From the NCBI GenBank assembly GCA_944368775.1, contig CALVXB010000007.1, forward strand, positions 52,925 to 116,924: a DNA stretch of 64,000 nt. Direction: 5' to 3'. Positions 35,291-44,136 of the stretch are shown here, in pieces (position 1 is the first letter of the stretch; every line of letters starts with the position of its first letter). This DNA is from an uncultured Clostridia bacterium (GTDB lineage: Bacteria > Bacillota > Clostridia > Christensenellales > Borkfalkiaceae). A model generated the notes under the pieces. The model saw only the letters and a list, made by a program, of their open reading frames with translations. It was not told the origin of the DNA and ran no database searches. A program made the position numbers and the translations under genes.

Positions 35291-35816
35291 ACGGCCCGCG
35301 CGTGCGGTTGATGACTCTGGCCAAAAAGAGTGACAGCGCACAGTTTGCCGCCGCGACGACACACTGCAGCGGCAGGCGCGCAAGCATATACGCCCAATAA
35401 GAGACCGACTGCGAAGAATAATAAATATACGTCGCAAAGGTATTCAGGCCCGCCGTACAGACGAGCAAGCAAAGCAGAAAGCTGACGATCGTCTTGATCC
35501 ACACTTTGCCGCGCATATACGTCATTACGAGGCCGGGGATCAGCCCGAACAAGCCGGCCGAAAGGGTGATCAGGATATTTGGCGCGTAGCCCTTGATGAG
35601 GCAGCCGAGAATATCCCCGATCACGGCCACTGTCAGTCCGCCCACGGGGCCGAACATCCCTCCCGCGAGGAAGTTGACCGTCGTCGTAAAGGAAAGTTTC
35701 TGCGACGCGGAGAGGTCGATGCCGATAGAATCGACGACAACGGAGATCGCGGCAAACATCGCGAGATAGGCGATCTTTTTCGCGGCGGAAAGGGAACCGA
35801 ACGCTTTAGAGAACAT
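35277..35816 (-). CDS. folT: ECF transporter substrate-binding (S) component, folate type
   Basis: A 179-residue membrane protein with five to six helices, showing the S-component pattern (AYLAMFAAISVVVDSI, then GGMFGPVGGLTVAVIGDILGCLI). Assignment to folate rests on the tetrahydrofolate riboswitch directly upstream. It needs shared EcfA/EcfT energising proteins, which are not in this window. The ATG at 35816 uses a GGGAGG site located in the riboswitch expression hairpin. Confidence 0.85.
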   Translation of the reverse strand: MFSKAFGSLSAAKKIAYLAMFAAISVVVDSIGIDLSASQKLSFTTTVNFLAGGMFGPVGGLTVAVIGDILGCLIKGYAPNILITLSAGLFGLIPGLVMTYMRGKVWIKTIVSFLLCLLVCTAGLNTFATYIYYSSQSVSYWAYMLARLPLQCVVAAANCALSLFLARVINRTRGPFKIS

Positions 35817-35818
35817 AG

Positions 35819-35846
35819 AAAAAAACCTCCCGTACTTTGGAGAGGT
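35819..35846 (-). terminator. folT riboswitch expression platform: terminator that also holds the ribosome binding site
   Basis: Minus-strand hairpin ACCTCTCC / GGGAGGT followed by TTTTTTT. The 3' arm GGGAGG is also the Shine-Dalgarno site of folT, nine bases before the ATG, so control could be transcriptional or translational. Confidence 0.8.
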
Positions 35847-35880
35847 CCGCGGAAAAACAGTGCGCCGGCATGCGGCGGCT

Positions 35881-35979
35881 ATCCTTGCAACGGACGCGCT
35901 TCGGCACCGCAGGAAAGATCCTTTCGTTTGCGAACAACGTCCCGTTTCGCAACACTTAACGCGCCTCGGCTACTCTGCA
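35881..35979 (-). promoter_or_regulatory. tetrahydrofolate (THF) riboswitch
   Basis: Minus-strand RNA matches the class-I THF aptamer: AGAGTAG, then GCGTTAAGTG, GGGACGTTG, ACGAA, GCGGTGCCGAAGCGCG and GTTGCAAGG in the right order. THF binding should reduce folT expression. The aptamer lies between a strong promoter and the terminator/ribosome-binding hairpin. Confidence 0.9.
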
Positions 35980-35992
35980 TATCGTGGCTCAC

Positions 35993-36021
35993 ATTATACT
36001 CCCTTTTTCGACATTTGACAA
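35993..36021 (-). promoter_or_regulatory. vegetative promoter of the riboswitch-folT unit
   Basis: Minus-strand TTGTCA, 17-bp spacer, TATAAT; transcription would start just before the aptamer. Confidence 0.88.
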
Positions 36022-36143
36022 GCATATCGCCATATCGTTTTCGATTTTTTCCGCGAAAAAGAAGAAACTCGCGCCGCTTGCCCCAAACATTTTGCACCGC
36101 CCGCAATGCGCCGCCGCAAGCGAAGCGCGGTATAGCGCCGCAC

Positions 36144-36172
36144 GGTATATTTTTACGCCCGCGCGGCATACT
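36144..36172 (+). promoter_or_regulatory. possible sigma-E-like promoter of the DUF421 gene
   Basis: GGTATATT, 15-bp spacer, CATACT. It resembles mother-cell promoters, but the -10 is only seven bases before the ATG, so the transcript would be nearly leaderless. Tentative. Confidence 0.4.
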
Positions 36173-36178
36173 GCGGGC

Positions 36179-36871
36179 ATGGGACTCATCTTTCTGCGGA
36201 CGGCGATCATCTTTATCGCTCTGCTCGCCGTGATGCGGCTGATGGGAAAGCGGCAGATCGGCGAAATGCAGCCCTTTGAATTCGTCATCACCCTGCTCAT
36301 CGCCGAGCTCGCGTGCATCCCGATGGCCGACATCTCCATCCCGCTCCTGTACGGCATCGCCTCCATCGTGACCATCTTCTTTTTACACCAGCTGCTGCTC
36401 CTGTTCGACTTAAAGTGGAAGCCCTTCAAGGTGCTCGTCGGCGGCAAGCCCTCCATCGTGATCAACAAAGAGGGCATCGACATCTCGCAATTAAAAAAGA
36501 ACCACCTCGACCTGTCAGACCTGATCGAGTCGATGCGTTCGGCGGGCTACTTTTCGCTGGACGAGGTCGCATACGCGCTGTACGAATCGAGCGGGCAGTT
36601 CACCGCCATGCCGCGCGAGGACAGCCCGAAGGAGGACAAGGTATCCCTGCCCGTCGTCATCATCGACGACGGCAAATTCGACGAAAAGAACCTCGCCCTC
36701 ACTAAAACGGGGCGCGCCTACTTTCAGGATATTCTCAAACAACAAAAAGTGCGCAGCATCCGCAGTGTATTCGTGCTGACGCTGGACGGAACGGGGAAGG
36801 TGTATCTGCAATGCCGCGGCGAGCGCTACCGCTCCTTCCGCGTCCGTCTGCCGGAGGGAAGTTCATGGTAA
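36179..36871 (+). CDS. DUF421 membrane protein (YetF family)
   Basis: A 230-residue protein with three N-terminal hydrophobic segments (about 2-20, 32-55 and 60-80) followed by a soluble DUF421 region; the motif MRLMGKRQIGEMQPFEFVITLLIAELA is diagnostic. Some relatives in Bacillus affect spore membrane properties. The ATG at 36179 is chosen since the preceding frame is not membrane-like. It overlaps the DUF4363 gene by seven bases, a pairing common in Clostridia. Confidence 0.85.
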   Translation: MGLIFLRTAIIFIALLAVMRLMGKRQIGEMQPFEFVITLLIAELACIPMADISIPLLYGIASIVTIFFLHQLLLLFDLKWKPFKVLVGGKPSIVINKEGIDISQLKKNHLDLSDLIESMRSAGYFSLDEVAYALYESSGQFTAMPREDSPKEDKVSLPVVIIDDGKFDEKNLALTKTGRAYFQDILKQQKVRSIRSVFVLTLDGTGKVYLQCRGERYRSFRVRLPEGSSW

Positions 36872-37242
36872 AGACGATCGCTTCTATCCTCATCAGCTTT
36901 GCGCTGCTCGTATCTGCGGCGGCATTTGAACATTTTTACGTCGGCAGCACCTTCGAGACGTTCGGCGCCGCCTTGGAGACGCTCGAAACAAAGGTGCGAA
37001 ACGAAGACGCCACCCGAGAAGACGCCGAAGCCGTCCGCACCCTTTGGGAAGCGGACAAAAAGAACCTGCACGCCGTCATCCCGCACAACGACATCGCGCA
37101 GGTCGACTATTGGCTGGGCGAGGCGGTCAGCTGCATCGAGACGCAGACCTACCCCGACGCACTCTCCAGCCTCGAAGTTTTAGAGACCATCTGCCGCCAG
37201 ATCCCGGTCACCTACCGCATCACCTTTGAAAACATTTTTTAG
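36865..37242 (+). CDS. DUF4363 family protein
   Basis: A 125-residue protein with one N-terminal membrane anchor (about 4-20) and a helical extracytoplasmic part. It overlaps the DUF421 gene (ATGGTAA) and has GGAGGG seven bases before its start, so the two are translationally coupled. DUF4363 proteins are typical partners of DUF421 proteins. Function unknown. Confidence 0.75.
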   Translation: MVKTIASILISFALLVSAAAFEHFYVGSTFETFGAALETLETKVRNEDATREDAEAVRTLWEADKKNLHAVIPHNDIAQVDYWLGEAVSCIETQTYPDALSSLEVLETICRQIPVTYRITFENIF

Positions 37243-37243
37243 C

Positions 37244-37287
37244 CATTTGACGCGATCCATGTCTGACATAGTACTATGCAAAACGTG
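37244..37287 (-). repeat. dispersed palindromic element, copy 8
   Basis: One base after the DUF4363 stop, in a convergent gap. Contains CATGTCTGACATAGTACTATGC. The outer arms CATTTGAC and CGTTTTG-side sequence pair at about seven of nine positions including wobbles. A strong terminator follows at once. Confidence 0.85.
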
Positions 37288-37325
37288 TAAAAGCGGCCGC
37301 CACAATACTGTGGCGGCCGTTAAGT
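37288..37325. terminator. bidirectional terminator between DUF4363 gene and uvrA
   Basis: 11-bp stem CGGCCGCCACA / TGTGGCGGCCG with an ATAC loop. On the minus strand it is followed by CTTTTAC; on the plus strand the T run is weaker. Confidence 0.8.
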
Positions 37326-37329
37326 TTGT

Positions 37330-40146
37330 TTATAGGATCTTTTTCAAAAATTGACCTGTATAGCTCTTTTCGCACACGGCGACCTCTTCCGGCGTGCCCG
37401 TCGCGACGATCGTGCCGCCGCCGTCGCCCCCTTCCGGGCCGAGGTCAACGATCCAATCGGCGACCTTGATGACGTCGAGGTTGTGCTCGATGACGATGAC
37501 CGTGTTGCCCGCGCTGCGCAGCCGCTGCAAGATCTTGATGAGCTTGTCGACGTCGTAGCTGTGCAGCCCTGTCGTCGGCTCGTCGAGGATATAGCAGGTG
37601 CGCCCCGTCGAACGTTTGGAAAGCTCCGTCGCCAGCTTGACGCGCTGCGCCTCGCCGCCCGAAAGAGTCGTCGCGCTCTGCCCCAGCTTGATATAGCCGA
37701 GGCCGACGTCGTCGATGGTCTTGAGCTTGTTGTACACGCTCGGCACCGCCGAAAAGAATTCGCACGCCTCCTCGATGGTCATGTCCAAAACTTCTGCGAT
37801 GTTCTTCCCCTTGTAGCGCACTTCGAGCGTCTCGCGGTTATAACGGTTGCCGCCGCACACCTCACAAGGGACGAAGATATCCGGCAAAAAGTGCATCTCG
37901 ATCTTGATGATGCCGTCGCCGTAGCAGTGCTCGCACCGCCCGCCCGACACGTTGAAGGAGAAGCGCCCCGCCTTGTAGCCGCGCTCGCGCGCGTCCGGCG
38001 TAGCGGCGAACAGTTCGCGGATCATGGTGAACACGCCCGTGTATGTCGCCGGGTTGCTGCGCGGCGTGCGGCCGATGGGCGACTGGTCGATGGCGATGAC
38101 TTTATCGAAGTATTCCAGCCCCTTGCAGCCGCCGCACTTGCCGGGCTGCATATGCGCGCCGTTGAGCGCGTTGGCGAGGTACGGGTAGACGATCTCGTTG
38201 ACGAGCGAGCTCTTCCCCGACCCCGAGACGCCCGTGACCGCCGTGATCAGCCCGACCGGGATGCGCACGTCGATGCCCTTGAGGTTGTTTTGGCGGCAGT
38301 CGTCTACTTCAAAGAAGCGCCCGTCCGGCGCCCGGCGCACGGGCGGCACCTCGATCTTGCGCCTCCCCGCGAGATAGTCGCCCGTGATGGAGCGGGGAGA
38401 ATTCATGATGTCCTGCTCGCTGCCGCAGGCGACGACCTCGCCGCCGTGCACGCCGGCGCGCGGACCGATGTCGACGATGTAGTCGGCGGCACGCATGGTG
38501 TCCTCGTCGTGCTCGACCACGATGAGCGTATTGCCGAGGTCGCGCAAGTCGAGCAGCGTGCGCAGGAGCTTTTCGTTGTCCCGCTGATGCAGGCCGATGC
38601 TCGGCTCGTCGAGGATATACAGCACCCCCGTCAGGCCGCTCCCGATCTGCGTCGCGAGGCGGATGCGTTGCGACTCGCCTCCCGAAAGGGTGCCCGCGCT
38701 GCGAGACAAATTCAGATACGCGAGCCCGACGTTCTTCAAAAAGTTGAGGCGGGCGTGGATCTCTTTGAGGATGACGTCGGCGATGCGGTGTTCGACGGGC
38801 GTCAGCTGCAATCCGTTAAAAAAGTCGTCGAGATCGGAGATAGAGAGGTCGCACAGCTCGGCGATGTTTTTGCCGCCGACGGTGACGCACAGCGCCTCCT
38901 TTTTCAGGCGCTTGCCGCCGCAGGTCGGGCACGGGAGCTGGGTGATATACTTTTCGATCTCCGCCTTGACGCCGTCGCTCTCCGTGTTCTGATAGCGGCG
39001 GGTCAGCGAATTGACAAACCCCTCCCAAGTAATTTGGTAGGTGCCGTGGAAGTTGTAGGCATCGTAGCGCATGGGGATCTTCTCCCCGTTCTTCGCCCCG
39101 TACATGAGGATGTCGTACTGCGCCTTGGGCAAATCTTTGACGGGCGTGTCCATGTCGATGCCGTAATGGCCGGCGACCGCCTCGATATACATCTGATTCG
39201 TCTGCTTGCTTTCGAGGAACCAGCCGCCGATGGTGATGGCTCCCTCGCGCAGCGTCTTGGTCTTATCCGGGCAGATGAGCGCCTCGTCGACGACCTGCTT
39301 GAACCCCAGCCCGCCGCAGTCGGGGCAGGCGCCGTACGGGGTGTTGAAAGAGAACAGCCGCGGCTCGATCTCCTCGATGCTGATGCCGCAGTCGGGGCAG
39401 GCGTACTTGACCGAATACAAGTCCTCCTCGCCGCCGCAGTCGATGACGACCAGCCCGTCGGCGAGGCGGAGCGCCGTCTCCAAGCTGTCGGCGAGGCGCT
39501 TGCGGATCCCCTCCTTGACGACGAGGCGGTCGACGACGACGCTGATGTTGTGCTTGATATTTTTATCTAATTTGATGTCTTCCTGCAGATCGTAGACGAT
39601 GCCGTCGATCTTGACGCGGCCGTACCCGCTCTTGCGGTAAGACTCCAAGTTTTTGGTGTACTCGCCCTTGCGGCCGCGCACGACGGGCGCGTTGACGAGG
39701 ATCTTGCTCCCCTCCGGCATGGCGAGCACGCGGTCGGCGATCTCGTCCACCGTCTGGCGGCGGATCTCCCGGCCGCACTTGGGGCAATGGGGCACGCCGA
39801 CGCGCGCAAACAGCAGACGCATATAGTCGTAGATCTCGGTGACGGTGCCCACCGTCGAGCGCGGGTTGTGCGAGGTCGTCTTTTGGTCGATGGAAATGGC
39901 GGGCGAAAGCCCGTCGATGGACTCGACGTTCGGCTTTTCCATCTGCCCCAAAAACTGGCGCGCGTAAGAAGAGAGGCTCTCCACGTAGCGGCGCTGGCCC
40001 TCGGCGAAGATGGTGTCGAAGGCGAGCGTCGACTTGCCGCTGCCCGAAAGCCCCGTAAACACGGTGAGCGTGTTGCGGGGAATGTGTACGTCGATATTCT
40101 TTAAGTTGTTTTCCTTTGCGCCCTTGACAAAAATTTCGTCCTTCAT
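37330..40146 (-). CDS. uvrA: excinuclease ABC subunit A
   Basis: A 938-residue UvrA, which recognises DNA lesions with UvrB in nucleotide excision repair. Two ABC cassettes are visible: Walker [15 protein letters not shown] and [13 protein letters not shown]; signature [12 protein letters not shown] and [12 protein letters not shown]; zinc modules [21 protein letters not shown] and [14 protein letters not shown]. Start ATG with GGAG upstream. Second gene of a uvrB-uvrA unit with a 56-bp gap. Confidence 0.98.
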   Translation of the reverse strand: MKDEIFVKGAKENNLKNIDVHIPRNTLTVFTGLSGSGKSTLAFDTIFAEGQRRYVESLSSYARQFLGQMEKPNVESIDGLSPAISIDQKTTSHNPRSTVGTVTEIYDYMRLLFARVGVPHCPKCGREIRRQTVDEIADRVLAMPEGSKILVNAPVVRGRKGEYTKNLESYRKSGYGRVKIDGIVYDLQEDIKLDKNIKHNISVVVDRLVVKEGIRKRLADSLETALRLADGLVVIDCGGEEDLYSVKYACPDCGISIEEIEPRLFSFNTPYGACPDCGGLGFKQVVDEALICPDKTKTLREGAITIGGWFLESKQTNQMYIEAVAGHYGIDMDTPVKDLPKAQYDILMYGAKNGEKIPMRYDAYNFHGTYQITWEGFVNSLTRRYQNTESDGVKAEIEKYITQLPCPTCGGKRLKKEALCVTVGGKNIAELCDLSISDLDDFFNGLQLTPVEHRIADVILKEIHARLNFLKNVGLAYLNLSRSAGTLSGGESQRIRLATQIGSGLTGVLYILDEPSIGLHQRDNEKLLRTLLDLRDLGNTLIVVEHDEDTMRAADYIVDIGPRAGVHGGEVVACGSEQDIMNSPRSITGDYLAGRRKIEVPPVRRAPDGRFFEVDDCRQNNLKGIDVRIPVGLITAVTGVSGSGKSSLVNEIVYPYLANALNGAHMQPGKCGGCKGLEYFDKVIAIDQSPIGRTPRSNPATYTGVFTMIRELFAATPDARERGYKAGRFSFNVSGGRCEHCYGDGIIKIEMHFLPDIFVPCEVCGGNRYNRETLEVRYKGKNIAEVLDMTIEEACEFFSAVPSVYNKLKTIDDVGLGYIKLGQSATTLSGGEAQRVKLATELSKRSTGRTCYILDEPTTGLHSYDVDKLIKILQRLRSAGNTVIVIEHNLDVIKVADWIVDLGPEGGDGGGTIVATGTPEEVAVCEKSYTGQFLKKIL

Positions 40147-40202
40147 TACTTTACTCCGTGCGGCGTTGGATGCTCCTCATTTCCCCCGCGCGGCTCACGC
40201 CG

Positions 40203-42164
40203 TCACTTGCGCAGCCGCCTTTTGAGCTGATTGATGGTGTCGCGGATCTCGATCGCCCTTTCAAAATCAAGCTGATTGGAGGCGACCTTCATCAAAGCCT
40301 TGAGCTTTTCGATCTCGTCCGGGATGTCCTCTTTGCGGATCTTGTCCGCACTCTTCGGCTTCTGTTTCTGCGTGATGCCGATCGTGCTCTTGACCTCTTT
40401 GACGATGGTCTTGGGCACGATGCCGTGCTGCTTGTTGTACGCCATCTGCGCGGCGCGGCGGCGGTTGGTCTCGTCGATGGCGCGCTGCATGCTCCCCGTG
40501 ATCGTATCCGCATACATGATGACCCGCCCCTGCGCGTTGCGCGCGGCGCGGCCGATGGTCTGAATGAGAGAAGTTTCGCTGCGCAAAAACCCCTCTTTGT
40601 CCGCGTCGAGGATGGCGACCAGCCGCACTTCGGGCATGTCCAGCCCCTCGCGCAGCAAGTTGATGCCGCAAAGAACGTCGAAATCGCCGCCGCGCAGCCC
40701 GTTGACGATGTCGATGCGCTCGAGCGTGTCGATGTCGCTGTGCATATAGCGCACTTTGACGCCGTTTTCTTTGAGGTAGTCGGTCAGATTTTCCGCCATA
40801 CGCTTGGTGAGCGTCGTGATGAGCACGCGCCCGCCCGCGCCCGTCTCCTTGCAGATCTCGCCGAGCAGGTCGTCGATCTGCCCCTTGACGGGGCGCACCT
40901 CGATCTCGGGGTCGAGAAGGCCTGTCGGACGGATGATCTGCTCCACTACCTGCCCCGCCTCCTGCAGCTCGTACTCGGCGGGCGTCGCCGAGACGCAGAT
41001 CATCTGCGGGACGCGCGCGTCGAACTCTTCAAAGGTGAGCGGGCGATTGTCGTAGGCGGAGCGCATGCGGAAGCCGTACCCGACGAGGTTGACCTTGCGC
41101 GAGCGGTCGCCGTTGTACATCGCACGGATCTGCGGGATGGTCATGTGGCTCTCGTCGATAAATACGAGGAAATCTTCGGGGAAATAATCGAGCAGCGTAA
41201 AGGGCGGCTCGCCCGGGCTGCGCCCGTCAAAATAGCGGCTGTAATTTTCGACGCCGCTGCAATAGCCGACCTCGCGCATCATCTCGAGGTCGTAGCGGGT
41301 GCGCTGTTCGAGGCGCTGCGCTTCGAGCAGTTTGCCGTCGTCGCGAAAGGCCTTCACCTCATCCTCGAGGTCGCGCTCGATCGCGGCGAGGGCGACCTGC
41401 ATCTTTTGGCTGCCGACCGCATAGTGGCTGGCGGGGAAGATACAGATGTGCTTGAGCTCGGCCGTGATCTTGCCCGTCACGACGTCCTCCTCGCACAGGC
41501 GGTCGATCTCGTCGCCGAAAAATTCGACGCGGATGGCGATCTCCGAATTGGCTGCGGGGAAGATCTCGACGATGTCGCCGCGCACGCGGAAGGAGGAGCG
41601 GGTAAAGTCGATGTCCTTGCGCTCGTACTGCAGCTCGATCAGCCGCCGCAGCAGCTCGTCGCGCGAGATCGCGTCGCCAGGCCGCAGCGAGATGGCGAGG
41701 TCGAAATATTCCTCCGGCGCACCCAAGCCGTAGATGCAGGAGACGGACGCGACGACGATGACGTCGCCCCGCTCGCCCAGCGACGCCGTCGCCGAGTTGC
41801 GCAGCTTGTCGATCTCGTCGTTGACCGCCATATCCTTTTCGATATAGGTATCGGTGGTCGGAATGTAGCTCTCCGGCTGGTAATAGTCGTAATAGGAGAC
41901 AAAGTACTCGACGCGGTCGTGCGGAAAAAACTCGCGGAACTCGTTGCACAGCTGCGCCGCGAGCGTCTTGTTGTGCGCGATGACCAGCGTCGCGCGGCCG
42001 ACGTTGCGGATGACGTTCGCCATCGTGAAGGTCTTGCCGCTGCCCGTCACGCCCTTGAGCACCTGCGTACGGATGCCGTCCAATACCCCTTCCGTCAATT
42101 TTTCGATCGCCTGCGGCTGATCGCCCGTCGGCTGATACGGCGATACCAAATCAAATTTTTCCAT
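40203..42164 (-). CDS. uvrB: excinuclease ABC subunit B
   Basis: A 653-residue helicase-like damage-verification subunit. Walker A is [13 protein letters not shown]; the beta-hairpin region is [13 protein letters not shown]; helicase motif DESHMT and the C-terminal UVR domain ([23 protein letters not shown]) are intact. The ATG at 42164 with GGAG six bases upstream is preferred over a longer frame. Behind a LexA-like box, so SOS-inducible together with uvrA by inference. Confidence 0.97.
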   Translation of the reverse strand: MEKFDLVSPYQPTGDQPQAIEKLTEGVLDGIRTQVLKGVTGSGKTFTMANVIRNVGRATLVIAHNKTLAAQLCNEFREFFPHDRVEYFVSYYDYYQPESYIPTTDTYIEKDMAVNDEIDKLRNSATASLGERGDVIVVASVSCIYGLGAPEEYFDLAISLRPGDAISRDELLRRLIELQYERKDIDFTRSSFRVRGDIVEIFPAANSEIAIRVEFFGDEIDRLCEEDVVTGKITAELKHICIFPASHYAVGSQKMQVALAAIERDLEDEVKAFRDDGKLLEAQRLEQRTRYDLEMMREVGYCSGVENYSRYFDGRSPGEPPFTLLDYFPEDFLVFIDESHMTIPQIRAMYNGDRSRKVNLVGYGFRMRSAYDNRPLTFEEFDARVPQMICVSATPAEYELQEAGQVVEQIIRPTGLLDPEIEVRPVKGQIDDLLGEICKETGAGGRVLITTLTKRMAENLTDYLKENGVKVRYMHSDIDTLERIDIVNGLRGGDFDVLCGINLLREGLDMPEVRLVAILDADKEGFLRSETSLIQTIGRAARNAQGRVIMYADTITGSMQRAIDETNRRRAAQMAYNKQHGIVPKTIVKEVKSTIGITQKQKPKSADKIRKEDIPDEIEKLKALMKVASNQLDFERAIEIRDTINQLKRRLRK

Positions 42165-42185
42165 GAAACGCTCCGCACAAAGATA

Positions 42186-42199
42186 CAAACAAATGTTCT
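42186..42199 (-). promoter_or_regulatory. LexA-like SOS box at uvrB
   Basis: Minus-strand AGAACATTTGTTTG compares with the Gram-positive box CGAACnnnnGTTCG (GAAC-4-GTT core intact). It overlaps the predicted transcription start of uvrBA. Confidence 0.65.
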
Positions 42200-42204
42200 A
42201 CATT

Positions 42205-42233
42205 ATTATAGATAAATTTCGCGCGCAAGTCAA
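42205..42233 (-). promoter_or_regulatory. vegetative promoter of uvrBA
   Basis: Minus-strand TTGACT, 17-bp spacer, TATAAT, immediately upstream of the LexA-like box. Confidence 0.87.
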
Positions 42234-42293
42234 CCGAAACGAAAGCGATTTTGCCTCGGGACAAAATTTGGCGGCATAAGAACACACGCGTGA

Positions 42294-42319
42294 CAAAAAA
42301 CGGCCTTTTACAGCCGTTT
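42294..42319 (-). terminator. terminator of the dinB-amidohydrolase run
   Basis: Minus-strand stem AACGGC / GCCGTT with loop TGTAAAAG, followed by TTTTTTG. The upstream arm AAACGGC is at the same time the outer arm of repeat copy 9. Confidence 0.75.
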
Positions 42320-42348
42320 ATGTCACACATAGTACTATGCAAATGGTC
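42313..42348 (-). repeat. dispersed palindromic element, copy 9 (short form)
   Basis: Outer arms GCCGTTT / AAATGGT pair throughout with two G-T wobbles. The interior is ATGTCACACATAGTACTATGC. It lies about 40 bp after the amidohydrolase stop and shares an arm with the terminator at 42294-42319. Confidence 0.87.
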
Positions 42349-42388
42349 AAAATTTATAAGATATTGCGCCAAAAAGCGACGGCTGCAC

Positions 42389-43186
42389 TCATTCCGCCTC
42401 GCCGAGCAGGCGCAGGGCGTTCTTTGAAAAGATCTTTTCGAGCTCCTCTTCCGTCAGCGAAGAGGTGCGCAGATAACGGACGGTGTCCGCCGGCGTATCC
42501 CACGGACAGTCGGTTCCGAACAGGACGCGGTCAGCGCCGAAGGCGCGGATGACGCGCTCCGCCGTCGCGATCGGAACGGAGCGTTTGGTAAAGCTGGTAT
42601 CTATCCAAACGGAGGAATCGGCGAGATAGCGGATGGCGTCGTCCGCCATGTCCTGCCCGCCGAGGTGCGCCACCACGATCTTCGCCTGCGGAAAGGCGTC
42701 CGCAACCTTGCGCATGCGCGCGGGCGGCGTCTTGACGGGCGGCTCGAAGCCCCAATCCTCCCCGCCGTGGAAGAGCATGATCATGCCGTATTCCGCGCAC
42801 TTTTCATAAATCGGAAAGGCGCGCGCATCGTCTACATAAAAATCTTGGTATTCGTTGTGGAATTTGACGCCGTGCACCCCCGCCTCGTGCAGGCGGCGCA
42901 GCTCGTCGAGGGCGTTGGGAGAATCGGGATGGACGGACCCGAACGGGATCGCCTCGGGGACCTCGAGCAGCGAGATCGCAAAGTCGTTGACGTGCCGCTC
43001 CGTGCGCGGCGTGACGGCGATGTTCAGGGAAACAAAGCGGTCGACGCTCCCCTCCCGCATACACCGCAGAGTATCGTTCAGCGTGCCGTCCGTGTGCGGC
43101 TCGATGTGCGCGCGCGCCGCCAAAGAAGAGACTGCCCCGTGCGCGAGTTTGTCGGGAAAGACGTGTACATGAAAATCGATCAACAT
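42389..43186 (-). CDS. amidohydrolase-2 family metal-dependent hydrolase
   Basis: A 265-residue TIM-barrel hydrolase. Metal motifs are DFHVHVFPDK at the N-terminus, VKFHNEYQ, LFHGGED, VVAHLGG and GTDCPW. Such enzymes decarboxylate or hydrolyse small cyclic substrates; the specific reaction is unknown. The start directly follows the stop of the zinc-ribbon membrane protein gene (TGA-ATG), with GGAGG inside the upstream end. Confidence 0.85.
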   Translation of the reverse strand: MLIDFHVHVFPDKLAHGAVSSLAARAHIEPHTDGTLNDTLRCMREGSVDRFVSLNIAVTPRTERHVNDFAISLLEVPEAIPFGSVHPDSPNALDELRRLHEAGVHGVKFHNEYQDFYVDDARAFPIYEKCAEYGMIMLFHGGEDWGFEPPVKTPPARMRKVADAFPQAKIVVAHLGGQDMADDAIRYLADSSVWIDTSFTKRSVPIATAERVIRAFGADRVLFGTDCPWDTPADTVRYLRTSSLTEEELEKIFSKNALRLLGEAE

Positions 43187-44134
43187 TCAAACCTCCGAGT
43201 CATCCGCGCGGCGGACGAGCGAGTACACCTTCGCCCTGTCGCGGCGGTACGCAATATAATTATAGACGGTGCCGACGGCGTCGAGCACGAAGATAATGGC
43301 GATATTCAAAATAAACAACACGCGGAAGCCGACCTCGCCGCGCAAACGGTCGACGATGCCCGCAACGACTGCCGCGACCGAATCGGCGACGGGCGCCTGC
43401 ATATACAGGCAGAGCGCATAGGCGGCGAGCAGCAAGACGAGGTTGACGGCGGCGACGAACACTACGCGGAAAAGTGTATTTTTTCCGCCGAACTTGCCGT
43501 ACAGCCAGCCGCCGAGCATGGTGCCGAGGATGGCCGCGAGCGCGCCGAACTCCCACCACAAAAACAGGACGAAAAAGACGGCGACGGCAGCGAGCGCCCC
43601 CAAGAGAGCGCCGACCATGCCGCGCAGGCGACGATCCGGCCGCTCCGTTTCGGCGCGCTCCTTTTGCAAGGCGGCCTGCCGCGCGCGCACAAAGCACGCC
43701 TCGTGCGCGGCAAATGGAATGCCCGACTCGAGCATCTCCACCCCTGCCCCTTCGAGCGGTTTTCCGCAGTACGGGCAGGTGTCCGCACCGGGAAAGCCGT
43801 TCTTTTTGAGATAGGCGACGAGCTTGTCCAGCGCCTCCTCGATCTGCCGAAAGGCGGCCGTCATCACCTGCGGGCAGACCATGAGCCCGATGCCGACGAC
43901 GCCGAACGCTGAGATCTTCAGCTCCTTTTTATGCCGCTCGAGGTATTTTTCGAGATCTTCATTGCGCCCTGACGTATCTGTGACGATCGTCAAAAGGCAA
44001 GGCGGGTTCCCCAGCGTGCGGTAACGGATGTGGATGCGAAATCCTCCGTACTCGCCATAGCAGCAATGCTCGCCGACCGCAAGGCCATGCGCCTGCGCAA
44101 ACGCGCGCAAGTCGTACTTTTTTTCTTTTGCCAT
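43187..44134 (-). CDS. zinc-ribbon membrane protein of unknown function
   Basis: A 315-residue protein. The N-terminal half is soluble, with a zinc-ribbon-like set Cys120, Cys123, His144, Cys147 (CPYCGK, HEACF). Four hydrophobic segments follow at about 172-192, 196-216, 223-245 and 270-292. The first 110 residues are mixed alpha/beta without a family I recognise. It lies two bases after dinB and abuts the amidohydrolase, so the three are cotranscribed. Confidence 0.7.
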   Translation of the reverse strand: MAKEKKYDLRAFAQAHGLAVGEHCCYGEYGGFRIHIRYRTLGNPPCLLTIVTDTSGRNEDLEKYLERHKKELKISAFGVVGIGLMVCPQVMTAAFRQIEEALDKLVAYLKKNGFPGADTCPYCGKPLEGAGVEMLESGIPFAAHEACFVRARQAALQKERAETERPDRRLRGMVGALLGALAAVAVFFVLFLWWEFGALAAILGTMLGGWLYGKFGGKNTLFRVVFVAAVNLVLLLAAYALCLYMQAPVADSVAAVVAGIVDRLRGEVGFRVLFILNIAIIFVLDAVGTVYNYIAYRRDRAKVYSLVRRADDSEV

Positions 44135-44136
44135 CG

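Noticed and set aside
36811..36864. Longer start for the DUF4363 gene at 36811.
   Set aside because: The ATG at 36865 has GGAGGG at good distance and begins directly with the membrane anchor; upstream codons lie within the DUF421 gene.
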